This document shows, piece after piece, positions 1 through 6,757 of a DNA stretch of 22,301 nucleotides (the stretch's first letter is position 1; each line of letters begins with the position of its first letter). The translations under genes were made by a program, and so were the position numbers. The DNA comes from a virus, in the IMG/VR virus record IMGVR_UViG_3300031236_000048, positions 1-22,301 of that record; one strand, given 5' to 3'. The notes below the pieces were generated by a model that was not told the origin of the DNA, ran no database searches, and saw nothing but the letters and a program-made list of their open reading frames with translations.

Positions 1-381
1 GTACCCATTCGCGGCGCTTGGGAGCGCGTGCAGTACCGCGCGCTGCGATCTTCGCGTAAAGCGATGCAGCGAGTTTTTCGACAGCGCGGTCTCATAGACT
101 TCGCTGAGCGCATGGAAGACTTGCGCAAGAATCCACGTTTAAACGGCGCCGAGAAGCGCCTTGTGTTTGAAGGCATCCTCAATGACTATGCCAAGTTTGT
201 TACCGAGCAACAGGCGCCGACGGCTGCCGCCGAAGCCGACGCTGTGGAAGTTTCCGGGAATCCAGATGTGGTTGTGCCAAGTGGGGAAGGCGGCGGGACC
301 GAGGGGCCGGGGCAAGACGCCGCAGTTGGCGTACCAGAATTGGAAAGATCGTTTGTCAATGACGGCGAGTCGATAGCTTGA
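1..381 (+). CDS. Phage protein of unknown function, 5' end cut by window edge
   Basis: The reading frame is open from base 1. A GTG at 28 would give 117 residues, but the codons before it (VPIRGAWER) read as protein, so the gene most likely starts outside the window. The visible N-terminal part is basic and helical (YRALRSSRKAMQRVFRQRG), followed by a mixed-charge helical stretch to about residue 60 counted from the GTG. The last 55 residues are low complexity (Ala, Gly, Glu, Pro) and net acidic, so probably a disordered tail. I recognise no family. A role in replication, for example as a DNA-binding accessory, is only suggested by its place directly before the DNA polymerase. Its stop codon overlaps the TTG start of the polymerase gene (TTGA, 378-381), so the two are probably translationally coupled. 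Confidence 0.7.
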   Translation, partial: VPIRGAWERVQYRALRSSRKAMQRVFRQRGLIDFAERMEDLRKNPRLNGAEKRLVFEGILNDYAKFVTEQQAPTAAAEADAVEVSGNPDVVVPSGEGGGTEGPGQDAAVGVPELERSFVNDGESIA

Positions 382-2606
382 AGTTCTGCTTTCTCGATAC
401 TGAGACCAAATCCGAAACGGACATAGGTCTAGGCAACGATCTATATACGCGCGACGCCGCGTGTCTGATCGTGACTTACGCCTATAGTATCAAGAGCGCC
501 ACGGGCGCGTGGCATGATCTGCCGACACAAATATGGGAGCCGTGGTGCGAGCCCGCCATACCCAAAGATTTGCAGGACTTGATTGACGATCCGGAAGTCA
601 TCTTCGTAGCGCATAACGCGGTGTTCGACCGCTTCATCCTGCTTCGCGCCCTGGGAATCAGGATCCCAATTCATCGCTGGATGTGTACGCGCGCGATGGC
701 CTACTCGGCTGGTCTTCCTGGCTCGCTTGAAACACTTGGGATTGTGCTAGGATTGCCTGAAGATCAGCAAAAACTGATCGACGACAAGAAGTTGATTGAT
801 ACGTTCTGTGTCCCGCAAGGTACGGGTCGCTTTATTGAACCTGGAGATGCCCCAAATGAATGGCAGCGTTTTAGATTGTACGCGATTCGGGATACCGATG
901 CGCTCCGTGAGATCTTCAAACGACTACCCACGTGCAACTACACCGGACTCAATCTCCGCTTGTGGCACCTCGACCAACTCATTAACGAGCGAGGATTTCA
1001 GTTTGATGCTAAGCTCGCTCAAGCAGCGGTTACCTTCCTTTCTAGCGCGAAGGTTACCAGTGACGCAAACGTTAAGAGTCTTACTGACTCCGAAGTTCAT
1101 GCGGCGACTCAACGCAATCGGCTCCTGAGATACTTGCAGGAGAAGTTGAACATAAACATAGAATCATTACGCGCGGCAGAAGTCCGCGATTGGCTAGAAC
1201 ATGACGACCTTGACCCTATCGTGCGGCTGCTGCTTGAGCAACGTCTCGAAGCCGCTAAATCTTCGGGCTCTAAGTATACGCGCGGACTGCGCATGCTTGG
1301 CCCTGGAGATCGCATGCGAAACACCATTCAGTTTAACGGTGCCGGACGTACTGGCCGCCATTCCGGCCGAGGATTCCAGCCGCATAACATGGCACGACCC
1401 GTGCTCACAGTGCGCCGCGAAACGGGTCGCATTGAGCTTTCTCCAGTTAAAGCGACCTACATAGATGATGTCATACTACCGGGAATATATAGCGGCGCGG
1501 CGCTCTGCAACCCGCTAGTGTTTGGCGGTCCTAATGAGGCCTGCGCTTTGGCACTTCGCCATGTTATCACGGCTGCACCCGGCAACGAGCTTGTCGTCGC
1601 CGACTTCCGAAACATCGAGTCGGTAATCACGGCGTGGATTTCGGACCAAGCTGATGAGCTGGCCGCGTTCGCCGACGCATTCGCTAACCCAAAGGATAAA
1701 ACGAAAGATGTCTACCGCATCCAATGGTCGCAATTCTTCGGTACGCCGGTCCTTGAAGTTAACGACACAGAACGGCAAGGCGGCAAGGTTAGCAAGCTCG
1801 CGTTTGGCTTTGGCGGGGGAGTTGGAGCGCTCGTTACGATGGCAGCGGGATACCAAATGGATCTGGCGCCTCTTGCAGACATCATCCTTCCTCGCGCCAC
1901 GGCCGAGCAGAAAGCCAAAGCCTATAAAGCGTGGCGCCGCGCGTTCTTACTCGGCGAAGACTACGAACTTGAGCCCAAAGTCTACCAGGCGTGCGACATC
2001 CTCAAGCAAATCTATAGAGCCACGAACGACAAGATCGATCAGATGCGACACGACGTCGACACCGCTATCAAGGAAGCAATCAGGGCGCCGAATCAGAAGG
2101 TTTTCAATGTCGCGCGTTGCAAGATCTGGAGTACGGGCGCGTTCCTGATCATTGAGCTGCCGAACGGCGACCGACTGCTGTACGCGCAGCCGAAGATTTG
2201 GATCGAGGAGCAGCCGAACCCCGAGGGAGAGAAGCCGTGGATCACAGAGACGGTCACATACGTGACGGCCAGGGGTCGGAGCTGGAGGCGAGAGCGGGCC
2301 TGGTCCGGGTTGTTTATAGAAAACGTAGTTCAGTCAATAGCCAATAGAGTTTTGCGCGCCGCGATGCTGCGAGTGCATGAGGATACACTGACGGTGCCGG
2401 CGGTGGCGGCGTATTTGAACACACTGCCGCCCGAGGCACGTACTGCCATTTGTCTCCACGTGCACGATGAGATCGCGCTCGACGTCCCGGTTGGATCGTA
2501 CTCGAAAGAGCGGCTGATGGAGGTCGCTTGCAGGCCGGAGCCTTGGATGGCCGGGCTGCCGATGGCGGCAGACGGTTGGATCAACTTCAGATACGGAAAG
2601 AGGTGA
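378..2606 (+). CDS. Phage family A DNA polymerase with 3'-5' exonuclease
   Basis: The 742-residue protein should copy the phage genome. Exonuclease motifs are complete: Exo I D7-T-E9, Exo II N80 to D84 (HNAVFD), Exo III Y168 to D172 (YAIRD). In the polymerase domain, the stretch around 318-341 (GRTGRHSGRGFQPHNMARP) binds the primer/template in this family. Motif A is D409-FRNIE414, motif B runs R466-QGG-K470 to F478-GGG, and motif C is H696-D697-E698. The segment LFIENVVQSIANRVL (645-659) is typical of the phage-type subgroup. Motif A differs from the usual DYSQIELR: Ser is replaced by Arg411 and the final Arg by Val416. The residues matching Klenow F762 and Y766 appear to be L474 and F478. 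The start is a TTG overlapping the previous stop; it is the only start that keeps the LDTET strand at the N-terminus. The length fits the family and the frame is intact. Confidence 0.95.
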   Translation: MKFCFLDTETKSETDIGLGNDLYTRDAACLIVTYAYSIKSATGAWHDLPTQIWEPWCEPAIPKDLQDLIDDPEVIFVAHNAVFDRFILLRALGIRIPIHRWMCTRAMAYSAGLPGSLETLGIVLGLPEDQQKLIDDKKLIDTFCVPQGTGRFIEPGDAPNEWQRFRLYAIRDTDALREIFKRLPTCNYTGLNLRLWHLDQLINERGFQFDAKLAQAAVTFLSSAKVTSDANVKSLTDSEVHAATQRNRLLRYLQEKLNINIESLRAAEVRDWLEHDDLDPIVRLLLEQRLEAAKSSGSKYTRGLRMLGPGDRMRNTIQFNGAGRTGRHSGRGFQPHNMARPVLTVRRETGRIELSPVKATYIDDVILPGIYSGAALCNPLVFGGPNEACALALRHVITAAPGNELVVADFRNIESVITAWISDQADELAAFADAFANPKDKTKDVYRIQWSQFFGTPVLEVNDTERQGGKVSKLAFGFGGGVGALVTMAAGYQMDLAPLADIILPRATAEQKAKAYKAWRRAFLLGEDYELEPKVYQACDILKQIYRATNDKIDQMRHDVDTAIKEAIRAPNQKVFNVARCKIWSTGAFLIIELPNGDRLLYAQPKIWIEEQPNPEGEKPWITETVTYVTARGRSWRRERAWSGLFIENVVQSIANRVLRAAMLRVHEDTLTVPAVAAYLNTLPPEARTAICLHVHDEIALDVPVGSYSKERLMEVACRPEPWMAGLPMAADGWINFRYGKR

Positions 2607-2609
2607 TGA

Positions 2610-2939
2610 ATGGACAAGACTGACTTCGACGCAAAGGCGAAATTCCTGGCGACGCTACCGCAGGAAGAGAACGTTCTGCCGCGTACGCTGGTGATCAAGC
2701 CGCTGGTGTACAAACAGCCGGCGCCGGCAAACGACCTGATGTTCAGCGGTGTGTACGGCGGTCAGGATGGTGATATTTGGACCGCGACGTTCTATGACAA
2801 CAATGAAGCTCAAGCCTTCATCATTGGCAGTAATCATTTCGGGCGTCCAGTCAAAGGCGTCAAGGTGACGCTCTCGCCAGATGAAAAACCCGCTGAATAC
2901 GTGGCGCCAAAGAACGCTGACGGCGAGACGATACACTAA
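2610..2939 (+). CDS. Small phage protein of unknown function (109 aa)
   Basis: A good Shine-Dalgarno sequence (AAAGAGGTGA) lies just before the ATG and overlaps the end of the polymerase gene, and the stop overlaps the next ATG (TAATG, 2937-2941). Both make this a genuine operon member. The protein begins with a charged helix, has a central part rich in aromatic residues and beta strands (about 40-75, with GVYGGQDGDIWTATFYDN), then FGRPVKGVKVTLSP, and a hydrophilic end. There is no signal peptide, membrane segment or recognisable catalytic motif. The position between polymerase and nuclease suggests a replication or recombination accessory, but that is inference from context only. Confidence 0.8.
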   Translation: MDKTDFDAKAKFLATLPQEENVLPRTLVIKPLVYKQPAPANDLMFSGVYGGQDGDIWTATFYDNNEAQAFIIGSNHFGRPVKGVKVTLSPDEKPAEYVAPKNADGETIH

Positions 2940-3250
2940 TGGCTCAACGCGAATATAAGGTTGAAGACTATCTAGTCGAGCGCGTGGGGTTAATGGGCGG
3001 CGCGTGTGAGAAATACACGAACCCAGGACATCGCGGTGATCCAGATAGGTTGCTATCCTTTCCCTGCAGATATCATTGCTTGGTTGAGACGAAATGGGCG
3101 CAGGGAGTAAAACCTATGGGGCATCAGCTTCGAAGGCATGATTTCTGGCGCCTAAGAGGCATGGACGTCTATGTTGTCGGCTCAGAAGGTGAAGTGGACG
3201 TACTACTGCAACACCTCCATGTTCATCACAACGTTCCGTTTGATCCATGA
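2939..3250 (+). CDS. VRR-NUC domain nuclease (PD-(D/E)XK type)
   Basis: The 103-residue protein is essentially a single VRR-NUC domain, the stand-alone PD-(D/E)XK nuclease common in phages. The catalytic pattern is visible: G33-D-P-D36 on the first core strand, the E50-T-K52 pair in LVETKW, then Q63 in GHQLRRHDFW and a final strand MDVYVVGS (75-82). Glu9 and Glu14 in the N-terminal helix fit the family as well. Members act as structure-specific nucleases; stand-alone phage versions are usually predicted to work with a helicase. Here the SNF2-type helicase follows at once with a 4-base ATGA overlap (3247-3250), a frequent phage pairing, which suggests joint action on recombination or replication forks. 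The ATG start overlaps the previous stop. Confidence 0.88.
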   Translation: MAQREYKVEDYLVERVGLMGGACEKYTNPGHRGDPDRLLSFPCRYHCLVETKWAQGVKPMGHQLRRHDFWRLRGMDVYVVGSEGEVDVLLQHLHVHHNVPFDP

Positions 3251-4632
3251 TTGAGCATTTCGAACCGCGCCCCTGGGGCAGGATCGCAACTAAGTTCCTG
3301 ATCGATAACCCACGCGCTATGCTGGTGGCTGACCCTGGGCTCGGGAAAACCAGCATGACATTGTCGGCTCTGGATCTTTTGAAGATGGGGGGCTCGTCGT
3401 ACTTCCCAGCGCTGGTGCTCGCACCGAAGCGTGTGGCAGATGTGGTGTGGACCGGCGAACGCGACAAGTTTGACGCGTTCCAGGGCATGAGCATCGTGAA
3501 GGTGATGGGCGAACGCGACCAGCGAGTCGCAGCGCTGCGGAAGTCGATTGCAGACATCTACGTCATCAACTACGACAACATTCCGTGGCTGGTGCAACAG
3601 TTCGGGGGCGATAAATGGCCGTTCAAGATAGTGGCAGCGGACGAGAGTTCGAAGCTCAAAGGTCACCGGATGAACAAGGGCGGCGTGCGTGCGAACGCAT
3701 TGTCACAGATAGCGCGCTTTACCGGGCGATGGTGGAACCTCACTGGCACACCTTGTCCGAACGGGCTGCAAGATCTGTGGGGTCAGATGTGGTTCGTGGA
3801 CTTTGGCGAACGCTTGAAGCGGACCTATTCCGCCTATCTAGAGGCGTACTTCATGGAGAATCAGTACACCCGAAAGATAGTGACACAGCATGGATGCGAC
3901 GAACTGATTCACAACCTGGTGGCGGACCGGATGCTTGTGCTGCGTGCCGAAGATTGGTTGGACATTCAGAAACCGCAGGAGATTCCAATCGAGGTTCAGC
4001 TCTCGCCCGAAGCATACGCCCAGTACCGGGGGATGGAAAAGAACTACTTTCTGTCGATTAGCGATCACGAGATAGAAGCCGGCACAGCGATGGTGAAGTC
4101 CACGAAACTTCTGCAGATGGCTAGTGGCGGCATCTACGACACGAAGACTGAGACCGAGCACTGGATACATGACGCGAAGATCGAGGCACTGGAAGACATC
4201 GTCGAGCAGATAGGCAACGAGCCGCTGTTGGTCTCGTACTGGTGGAAGTTTGATGTACCAAAGATCCTGAAGGCGTTCCCACAGGCGCGCGTCTACAACG
4301 GGCAGAAGGAAGAGGATGAATGGAACGCGGGCAAGATCAAGATGCTGCTACTGCATGAGCAGTCTGCATTCGGATTAAACCTACATGGACCATGCCGCAA
4401 TCTCTGTTTCTACAGCTATTTCTGGAACGCGGAATTGTGGACACAGATGATCAATCGCATCGGCCCTACGCGTCAGGCGCAGGCGGGATTTAAACGCGTC
4501 GTGCGAGTGTGGAGCATACGCACGGTGGGTACTATAGAGGCCGACGTTGTAGAGAGTAACGAAGGTAAGATTTCAATTGAAGGGGCCTTAAAAAGGGCGC
4601 GAGCCCGCAGGAGACTACTGAATGAGTCCTAG
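3247..4632 (+). CDS. SNF2-like DEAD/DEAH-type helicase
   Basis: The 461-residue protein is an ATP-dependent DNA translocase/helicase of the phage SNF2-like group. Seen in order: an N-terminal Q-motif-like region with PRPWGRIATKFL (8-18), Walker A D29-PGLGKTS (K34), motif Ia VLAPKRV (57-63), Walker B A131-DESSK (D132, E133), motif III TGTP (166-169), then the second RecA-like domain with LLVSYWWKFD (327-336), motif V SAFGLNLHGP (373-382) and motif VI Q400-MINRIGPTRQ (R404, R409). The single-chain length and lack of extra domains are usual for phage versions. It starts within the stop of the VRR-NUC gene and no separate Shine-Dalgarno is evident, so coupling is likely. It probably works with that nuclease in strand processing or recombination. 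Confidence 0.92.
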   Translation: MIEHFEPRPWGRIATKFLIDNPRAMLVADPGLGKTSMTLSALDLLKMGGSSYFPALVLAPKRVADVVWTGERDKFDAFQGMSIVKVMGERDQRVAALRKSIADIYVINYDNIPWLVQQFGGDKWPFKIVAADESSKLKGHRMNKGGVRANALSQIARFTGRWWNLTGTPCPNGLQDLWGQMWFVDFGERLKRTYSAYLEAYFMENQYTRKIVTQHGCDELIHNLVADRMLVLRAEDWLDIQKPQEIPIEVQLSPEAYAQYRGMEKNYFLSISDHEIEAGTAMVKSTKLLQMASGGIYDTKTETEHWIHDAKIEALEDIVEQIGNEPLLVSYWWKFDVPKILKAFPQARVYNGQKEEDEWNAGKIKMLLLHEQSAFGLNLHGPCRNLCFYSYFWNAELWTQMINRIGPTRQAQAGFKRVVRVWSIRTVGTIEADVVESNEGKISIEGALKRARARRRLLNES

Positions 4633-5404
4633 TGAAAGCAAACGAATTCTAGTGATCCCTGACACCCAATGCCGTCCCGGCGTTCCACTTGAACACTTGG
4701 ATTGGTTAGGTCAGGCAATTGTTGACTACAGGCCGGACATCGTCGTACACATTGGCGACCATTTCGACATGCCGAGTCTGTCCAAATACGAGTCTCCCGG
4801 TTCAGCATACATGGAAGGGAAACGTATTCTGAACGACATAGCCACGGGCAACGAAGGATTCGCACGACTCAACGCACCCATGGCTGCCGAGATCGCACGA
4901 CGCCGCGAGAAGCATCGCAAACGCTGGGAGCCGCGTCGCGTGTTCCTGATGGGCAACCACGAGAACAGGATAGTACGCGCCGTACACGAAGAACCTAAAC
5001 TCGACGGGCTATTGTCCCTGGACATGCTGAAGGTGCCCGAAGGGTGGGAAACTCACCCGTTTCTGGAAATTGTCGAGATTGAAGGCATCCTTTTTAGCCA
5101 TTACTTCTCCAACACGCAGAGCGGCAAGGCTATCGGCGGCAGCATCGATAACCGGCTGAACCGGATAGGGCGCTCGTTCGTGATGGGGCATCAGCAGGGT
5201 CTGCTCTACGGGATTCGGCAATTTCCTGGAAGCTTGATGCGTCACGGGCTGGTGTGCGGCAGCTTCTATCAACACGATGAGCACTATCGCGACGCCCAAT
5301 CTAACGGAGAATGGAGGGGTATAGTAGTTTTGAACGAAGTGCGAGATGAAGGCTACGACATCATGCCTCTCAGCATGAACTACCTACGAAGGAGATACAG
5401 CTAA
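4622..5404 (+). CDS. Calcineurin-like metallophosphoesterase
   Basis: A 260-residue phosphoesterase of the calcineurin-like fold. Metal-binding motifs: D14-T-Q16 (the DTQ variant of DxH), G45-D46-H-F-D49, G111-N112-H113-E114, H160 (ILFSHYF), and G189-H190-Q-Q192 in place of the usual GHxH. So the second histidine of the last motif is not conserved. Phage members are often predicted to hydrolyse nucleotides or nucleic acid phosphodiesters, but the substrate cannot be read from the sequence. The ATG lies 11 bases before the helicase stop, with AGGAG 8 bases upstream (4609-4613) just after a small GGGC-GCGA-GCCC hairpin (4595-4606). It sits in the replication operon with the nuclease and helicase, fitting DNA processing or nucleotide turnover. 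Confidence 0.88.
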   Translation: MSPSESKRILVIPDTQCRPGVPLEHLDWLGQAIVDYRPDIVVHIGDHFDMPSLSKYESPGSAYMEGKRILNDIATGNEGFARLNAPMAAEIARRREKHRKRWEPRRVFLMGNHENRIVRAVHEEPKLDGLLSLDMLKVPEGWETHPFLEIVEIEGILFSHYFSNTQSGKAIGGSIDNRLNRIGRSFVMGHQQGLLYGIRQFPGSLMRHGLVCGSFYQHDEHYRDAQSNGEWRGIVVLNEVRDEGYDIMPLSMNYLRRRYS

Positions 5405-5664
5405 TGCCATACATCAAACAAGATGACAGAGCGCGCGTGCTGCGGGATGGTCCGCGCACGCCGGGCGAACTGAATTTCTTGATCAGCTTCCACGCGAATC
5501 AGATGTTGCGGATGGTGACGCACGGTAAGCCGCCTAGCTACCACGAGCGCAGCGCGATCCGCGCCGCAATCACAGACGCGTCGGACGAATTCTATCGTCG
5601 CAAAATGGCTGACTACGAAGACGGTGCCAAGCACCGAAACGGAGACTGCTATGACCCTGAATAA
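5404..5664 (+). CDS. DUF6899-like small phage protein
   Basis: The 86-residue protein starts MPYIKQDDRARV, then PRTPGELNFLISFHANQML, and ends EFYRRKMADYEDGAKHRNGD. This pattern (MPYIK..., TPGELNY.I, EFYRR..APYED.K...NGD.Y) is that of a small phage and bacterial family I remember as DUF6899, whose function is unknown. It has no membrane segment or catalytic motif. It overlaps the previous stop by one base (TAATG, 5402-5406) and has a strong Shine-Dalgarno AAGGAG at 5389-5394. A GC-rich hairpin falls in its first codons (see 5435-5461). The 3' end overlaps the beginning of the next gene by 14 bases if that gene starts at 5651. Confidence 0.8.
   Translation: MPYIKQDDRARVLRDGPRTPGELNFLISFHANQMLRMVTHGKPPSYHERSAIRAAITDASDEFYRRKMADYEDGAKHRNGDCYDPE
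5435..5461 (+). other. Strong GC-rich hairpin in the 5' coding region
   Basis: GCGTGC (5435-5440), a bulged T, and GCGG (5442-5445) pair fully with CCGC (5452-5455) and GCACGC (5456-5461) across a six-base loop GATGGT. That gives ten base pairs, nine of them G-C. It starts about 31 bases after the ATG of the DUF6899-like gene. There is no T tract, so it is not an intrinsic terminator. It could slow ribosomes or mark an RNA processing site, or be a by-product of Arg/Gly/Pro codons. Confidence 0.4.
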
Positions 5665-6097
5665 AGACCTGGTTTGGTATTGCGCCGGCCCGATGACGGG
5701 CTACGCACGCTTCAACTACCCGATGTTCCGAGCCGCCGCAGAATATATGCGCGGGCTCGGGCTCACAGTCATCTCGCCAACAGAACTGGACAGCGAGTTG
5801 ATGCAGCAGGTGGCTTGGGATTCGCCGGATGGCGATGCGTCCACGTTGACGAAGGCGACCGGCGAGACCTGGGGCGACGTGCTCGCGCGCGACGTGAAGG
5901 TCATCTCTGATACGCTGGGCGGCATCGTCGTGCTGCCGGATTGGTTTAAGTCTCGTGGCGCGCGCCTAGAAGTGTTCGTGGGCCTGCTGACTGGCAAAGA
6001 ATTCGGCGCGTTCTACTTCAATCACGCGAATGACCCGGTGCTCGAAGTGGCGCCCGTCGGGTGGATTCGCAAGGTGATGCGAGAGCACATTCCGTGA
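5651..6097 (+). CDS. DUF4406-like protein, nucleoside 2-deoxyribosyltransferase-type fold
   Basis: I place the start at the ATG at 5651 (148 residues) because GGAG lies six bases upstream (5641-5644). A GTG at 5624 would add nine residues without a Shine-Dalgarno. The N-terminus WYCAGPMTGYARFNYPMF is the signature of DUF4406 and related deoxyribosyltransferase-fold proteins (strand, then GPMTG, then N-P-F). It is followed by the helix AAAEYMRGLG and strand LTVISPTELD. The second half has W-GDVLARDVKVI, the strand GGIVVLPDW, and SRGARLEVFVGLLTG, where Glu of LEV matches the family's conserved acidic position. Relatives cleave or transfer N-glycosidic bonds of nucleosides or nucleotides; activity here is predicted only. 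With the MazZ-like gene close by it suggests control of the nucleotide pool. Confidence 0.85.
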   Translation: MTLNKDLVWYCAGPMTGYARFNYPMFRAAAEYMRGLGLTVISPTELDSELMQQVAWDSPDGDASTLTKATGETWGDVLARDVKVISDTLGGIVVLPDWFKSRGARLEVFVGLLTGKEFGAFYFNHANDPVLEVAPVGWIRKVMREHIP

Positions 6098-6246
6098 TTT
6101 CACTGGTGGTAGTAAAGGCCGCGCTGAACGTGGTCATCGCCTGTACGCTGCGTAAGGATCCGCCTTACGCGGCATTTTTTCTGTGCCTGGCGCTCGCAGA
6201 TTGCGCTAGTATCTGGGTGCTAGTCACCCGAGGATGTAAATTATGA
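6094..6246 (+). CDS. Two-helix membrane miniprotein (50 aa)
   Basis: The proposed GTG start at 6094 overlaps the stop of the previous gene (GTGA, 6094-6097) and its stop overlaps the next ATG (ATGA, 6243-6246). Exact coupling at both ends argues for a real gene. The product has two hydrophobic stretches, ISLVVVKAALNVVIACTL (2-19) and YAAFFLCLALADCASIWVLV (25-44), separated by the polar turn RKDPP, and ends RGCKL. It is probably an inner-membrane hairpin. Many phages carry such small membrane proteins with unknown roles. A strong intrinsic-terminator-like hairpin (6147-6180) lies inside it, so the alternative reading is that this is an untranslated spacer. No Shine-Dalgarno is obvious at the GTG. 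Confidence 0.55.
   Translation: MISLVVVKAALNVVIACTLRKDPPYAAFFLCLALADCASIWVLVTRGCKL
6147..6180 (+). terminator. Rightward intrinsic terminator-like hairpin inside a coding frame
   Basis: Bases 6147-6157 pair with 6163-6173: eleven pairs including one G-T wobble, with CGTAAGG/CCTTACG as the core. The loop is five bases (ATCCG). One A and then six T residues (6175-6180) follow directly. This is the strongest terminator-like structure noticed in the window. On the opposite strand the hairpin forms too but lacks a T tract. It lies between the DUF4406-like and MazZ-like genes, within the membrane miniprotein. Active translation through that frame would be expected to block the hairpin, so it may act as a conditional (polarity-type) terminator. 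Confidence 0.65.
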
Positions 6247-6755
6247 GTAGTATCTATGGCGGTGATCCTGCCGAGCGAAAGATGCTCCGTGTATTCACAG
6301 TGCTCTGTCACTACTTCCCAAAGGCTATGCGCGAAGTCACACGCGTTTGTGTTGCCGGAAACGCGCAGCACAATCCTGGCGAGCCGCTTCACTGGGTTCG
6401 GGGCAAAAGCATGGATCAGATGAACGCATTGTTTCACCACATGATGGATCACGAGATGGGGGAAGTGTTTGATCAGACCGATCCGCCAGAGATTTTGGCG
6501 GCGGTAGGTGGCAAGCCGCTTTACTCGATGGCAAAGGGTGCCTGGCGGGCGCTCGCGGAGTTGGAGCTAACCATTGAGCGCGAGGAAGAGAAGGATACTG
6601 CTGAACCGCACCGTAATCCTGATTGCCGCAGCGGTGTATTGGATTGTGACGTGCAAGGTGTACACGAGCATAGGGGTGGTGTTTTTCCTTGGAACGTAGA
6701 CCCTGCACAACCGCTACCTGAGAACGTCTGCCGCGTCATTGATTTGAAGGATTAG
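6243..6755 (+). CDS. MazZ-like protein, dATP/dGTP diphosphohydrolase N-terminal domain
   Basis: The 170-residue protein carries the phage domain formerly called DUF5664, now named after MazZ, the MazG-like dATP/dGTP diphosphohydrolase of cyanophage S-2L. Features seen: ERKMLRVFTVLCHYFPKAMREVTRVCVAGNAQH in two parts (11-43, with HYFP and the H43-N-P turn), LHWVRGKSMDQMNALFHHMMDH (49-70), and AKGAWRALAELELTIE (97-112), the helix that normally closes the domain. The last 55 residues (121-170) are Cys/His/Asp-containing, less structured and not recognised. In S-2L the enzyme supplies precursor for 2-aminoadenine DNA, but the domain is widespread in phages with ordinary DNA. No purZ or datZ is visible here. 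GAGGA precedes the ATG at suitable spacing (6230-6234). Confidence 0.78.
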   Translation: MSSIYGGDPAERKMLRVFTVLCHYFPKAMREVTRVCVAGNAQHNPGEPLHWVRGKSMDQMNALFHHMMDHEMGEVFDQTDPPEILAAVGGKPLYSMAKGAWRALAELELTIEREEEKDTAEPHRNPDCRSGVLDCDVQGVHEHRGGVFPWNVDPAQPLPENVCRVIDLKD

Positions 6756-6757
6756 CC

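Noticed and set aside
5624-5650. GTG at 5624 as start of the DUF4406-like protein
   Set aside because: The ATG at 5651 has a GGAG six bases upstream and starts close to the conserved WYCAGPMTG strand; the nine extra residues are low value.
6201-6242. Promoter after the 6147-6180 hairpin to restart transcription for the MazZ-like gene
   Set aside because: TTGCGC at 6201 has no -10-like hexamer at suitable distance, and TAGTAT at 6207 has no -35 partner.
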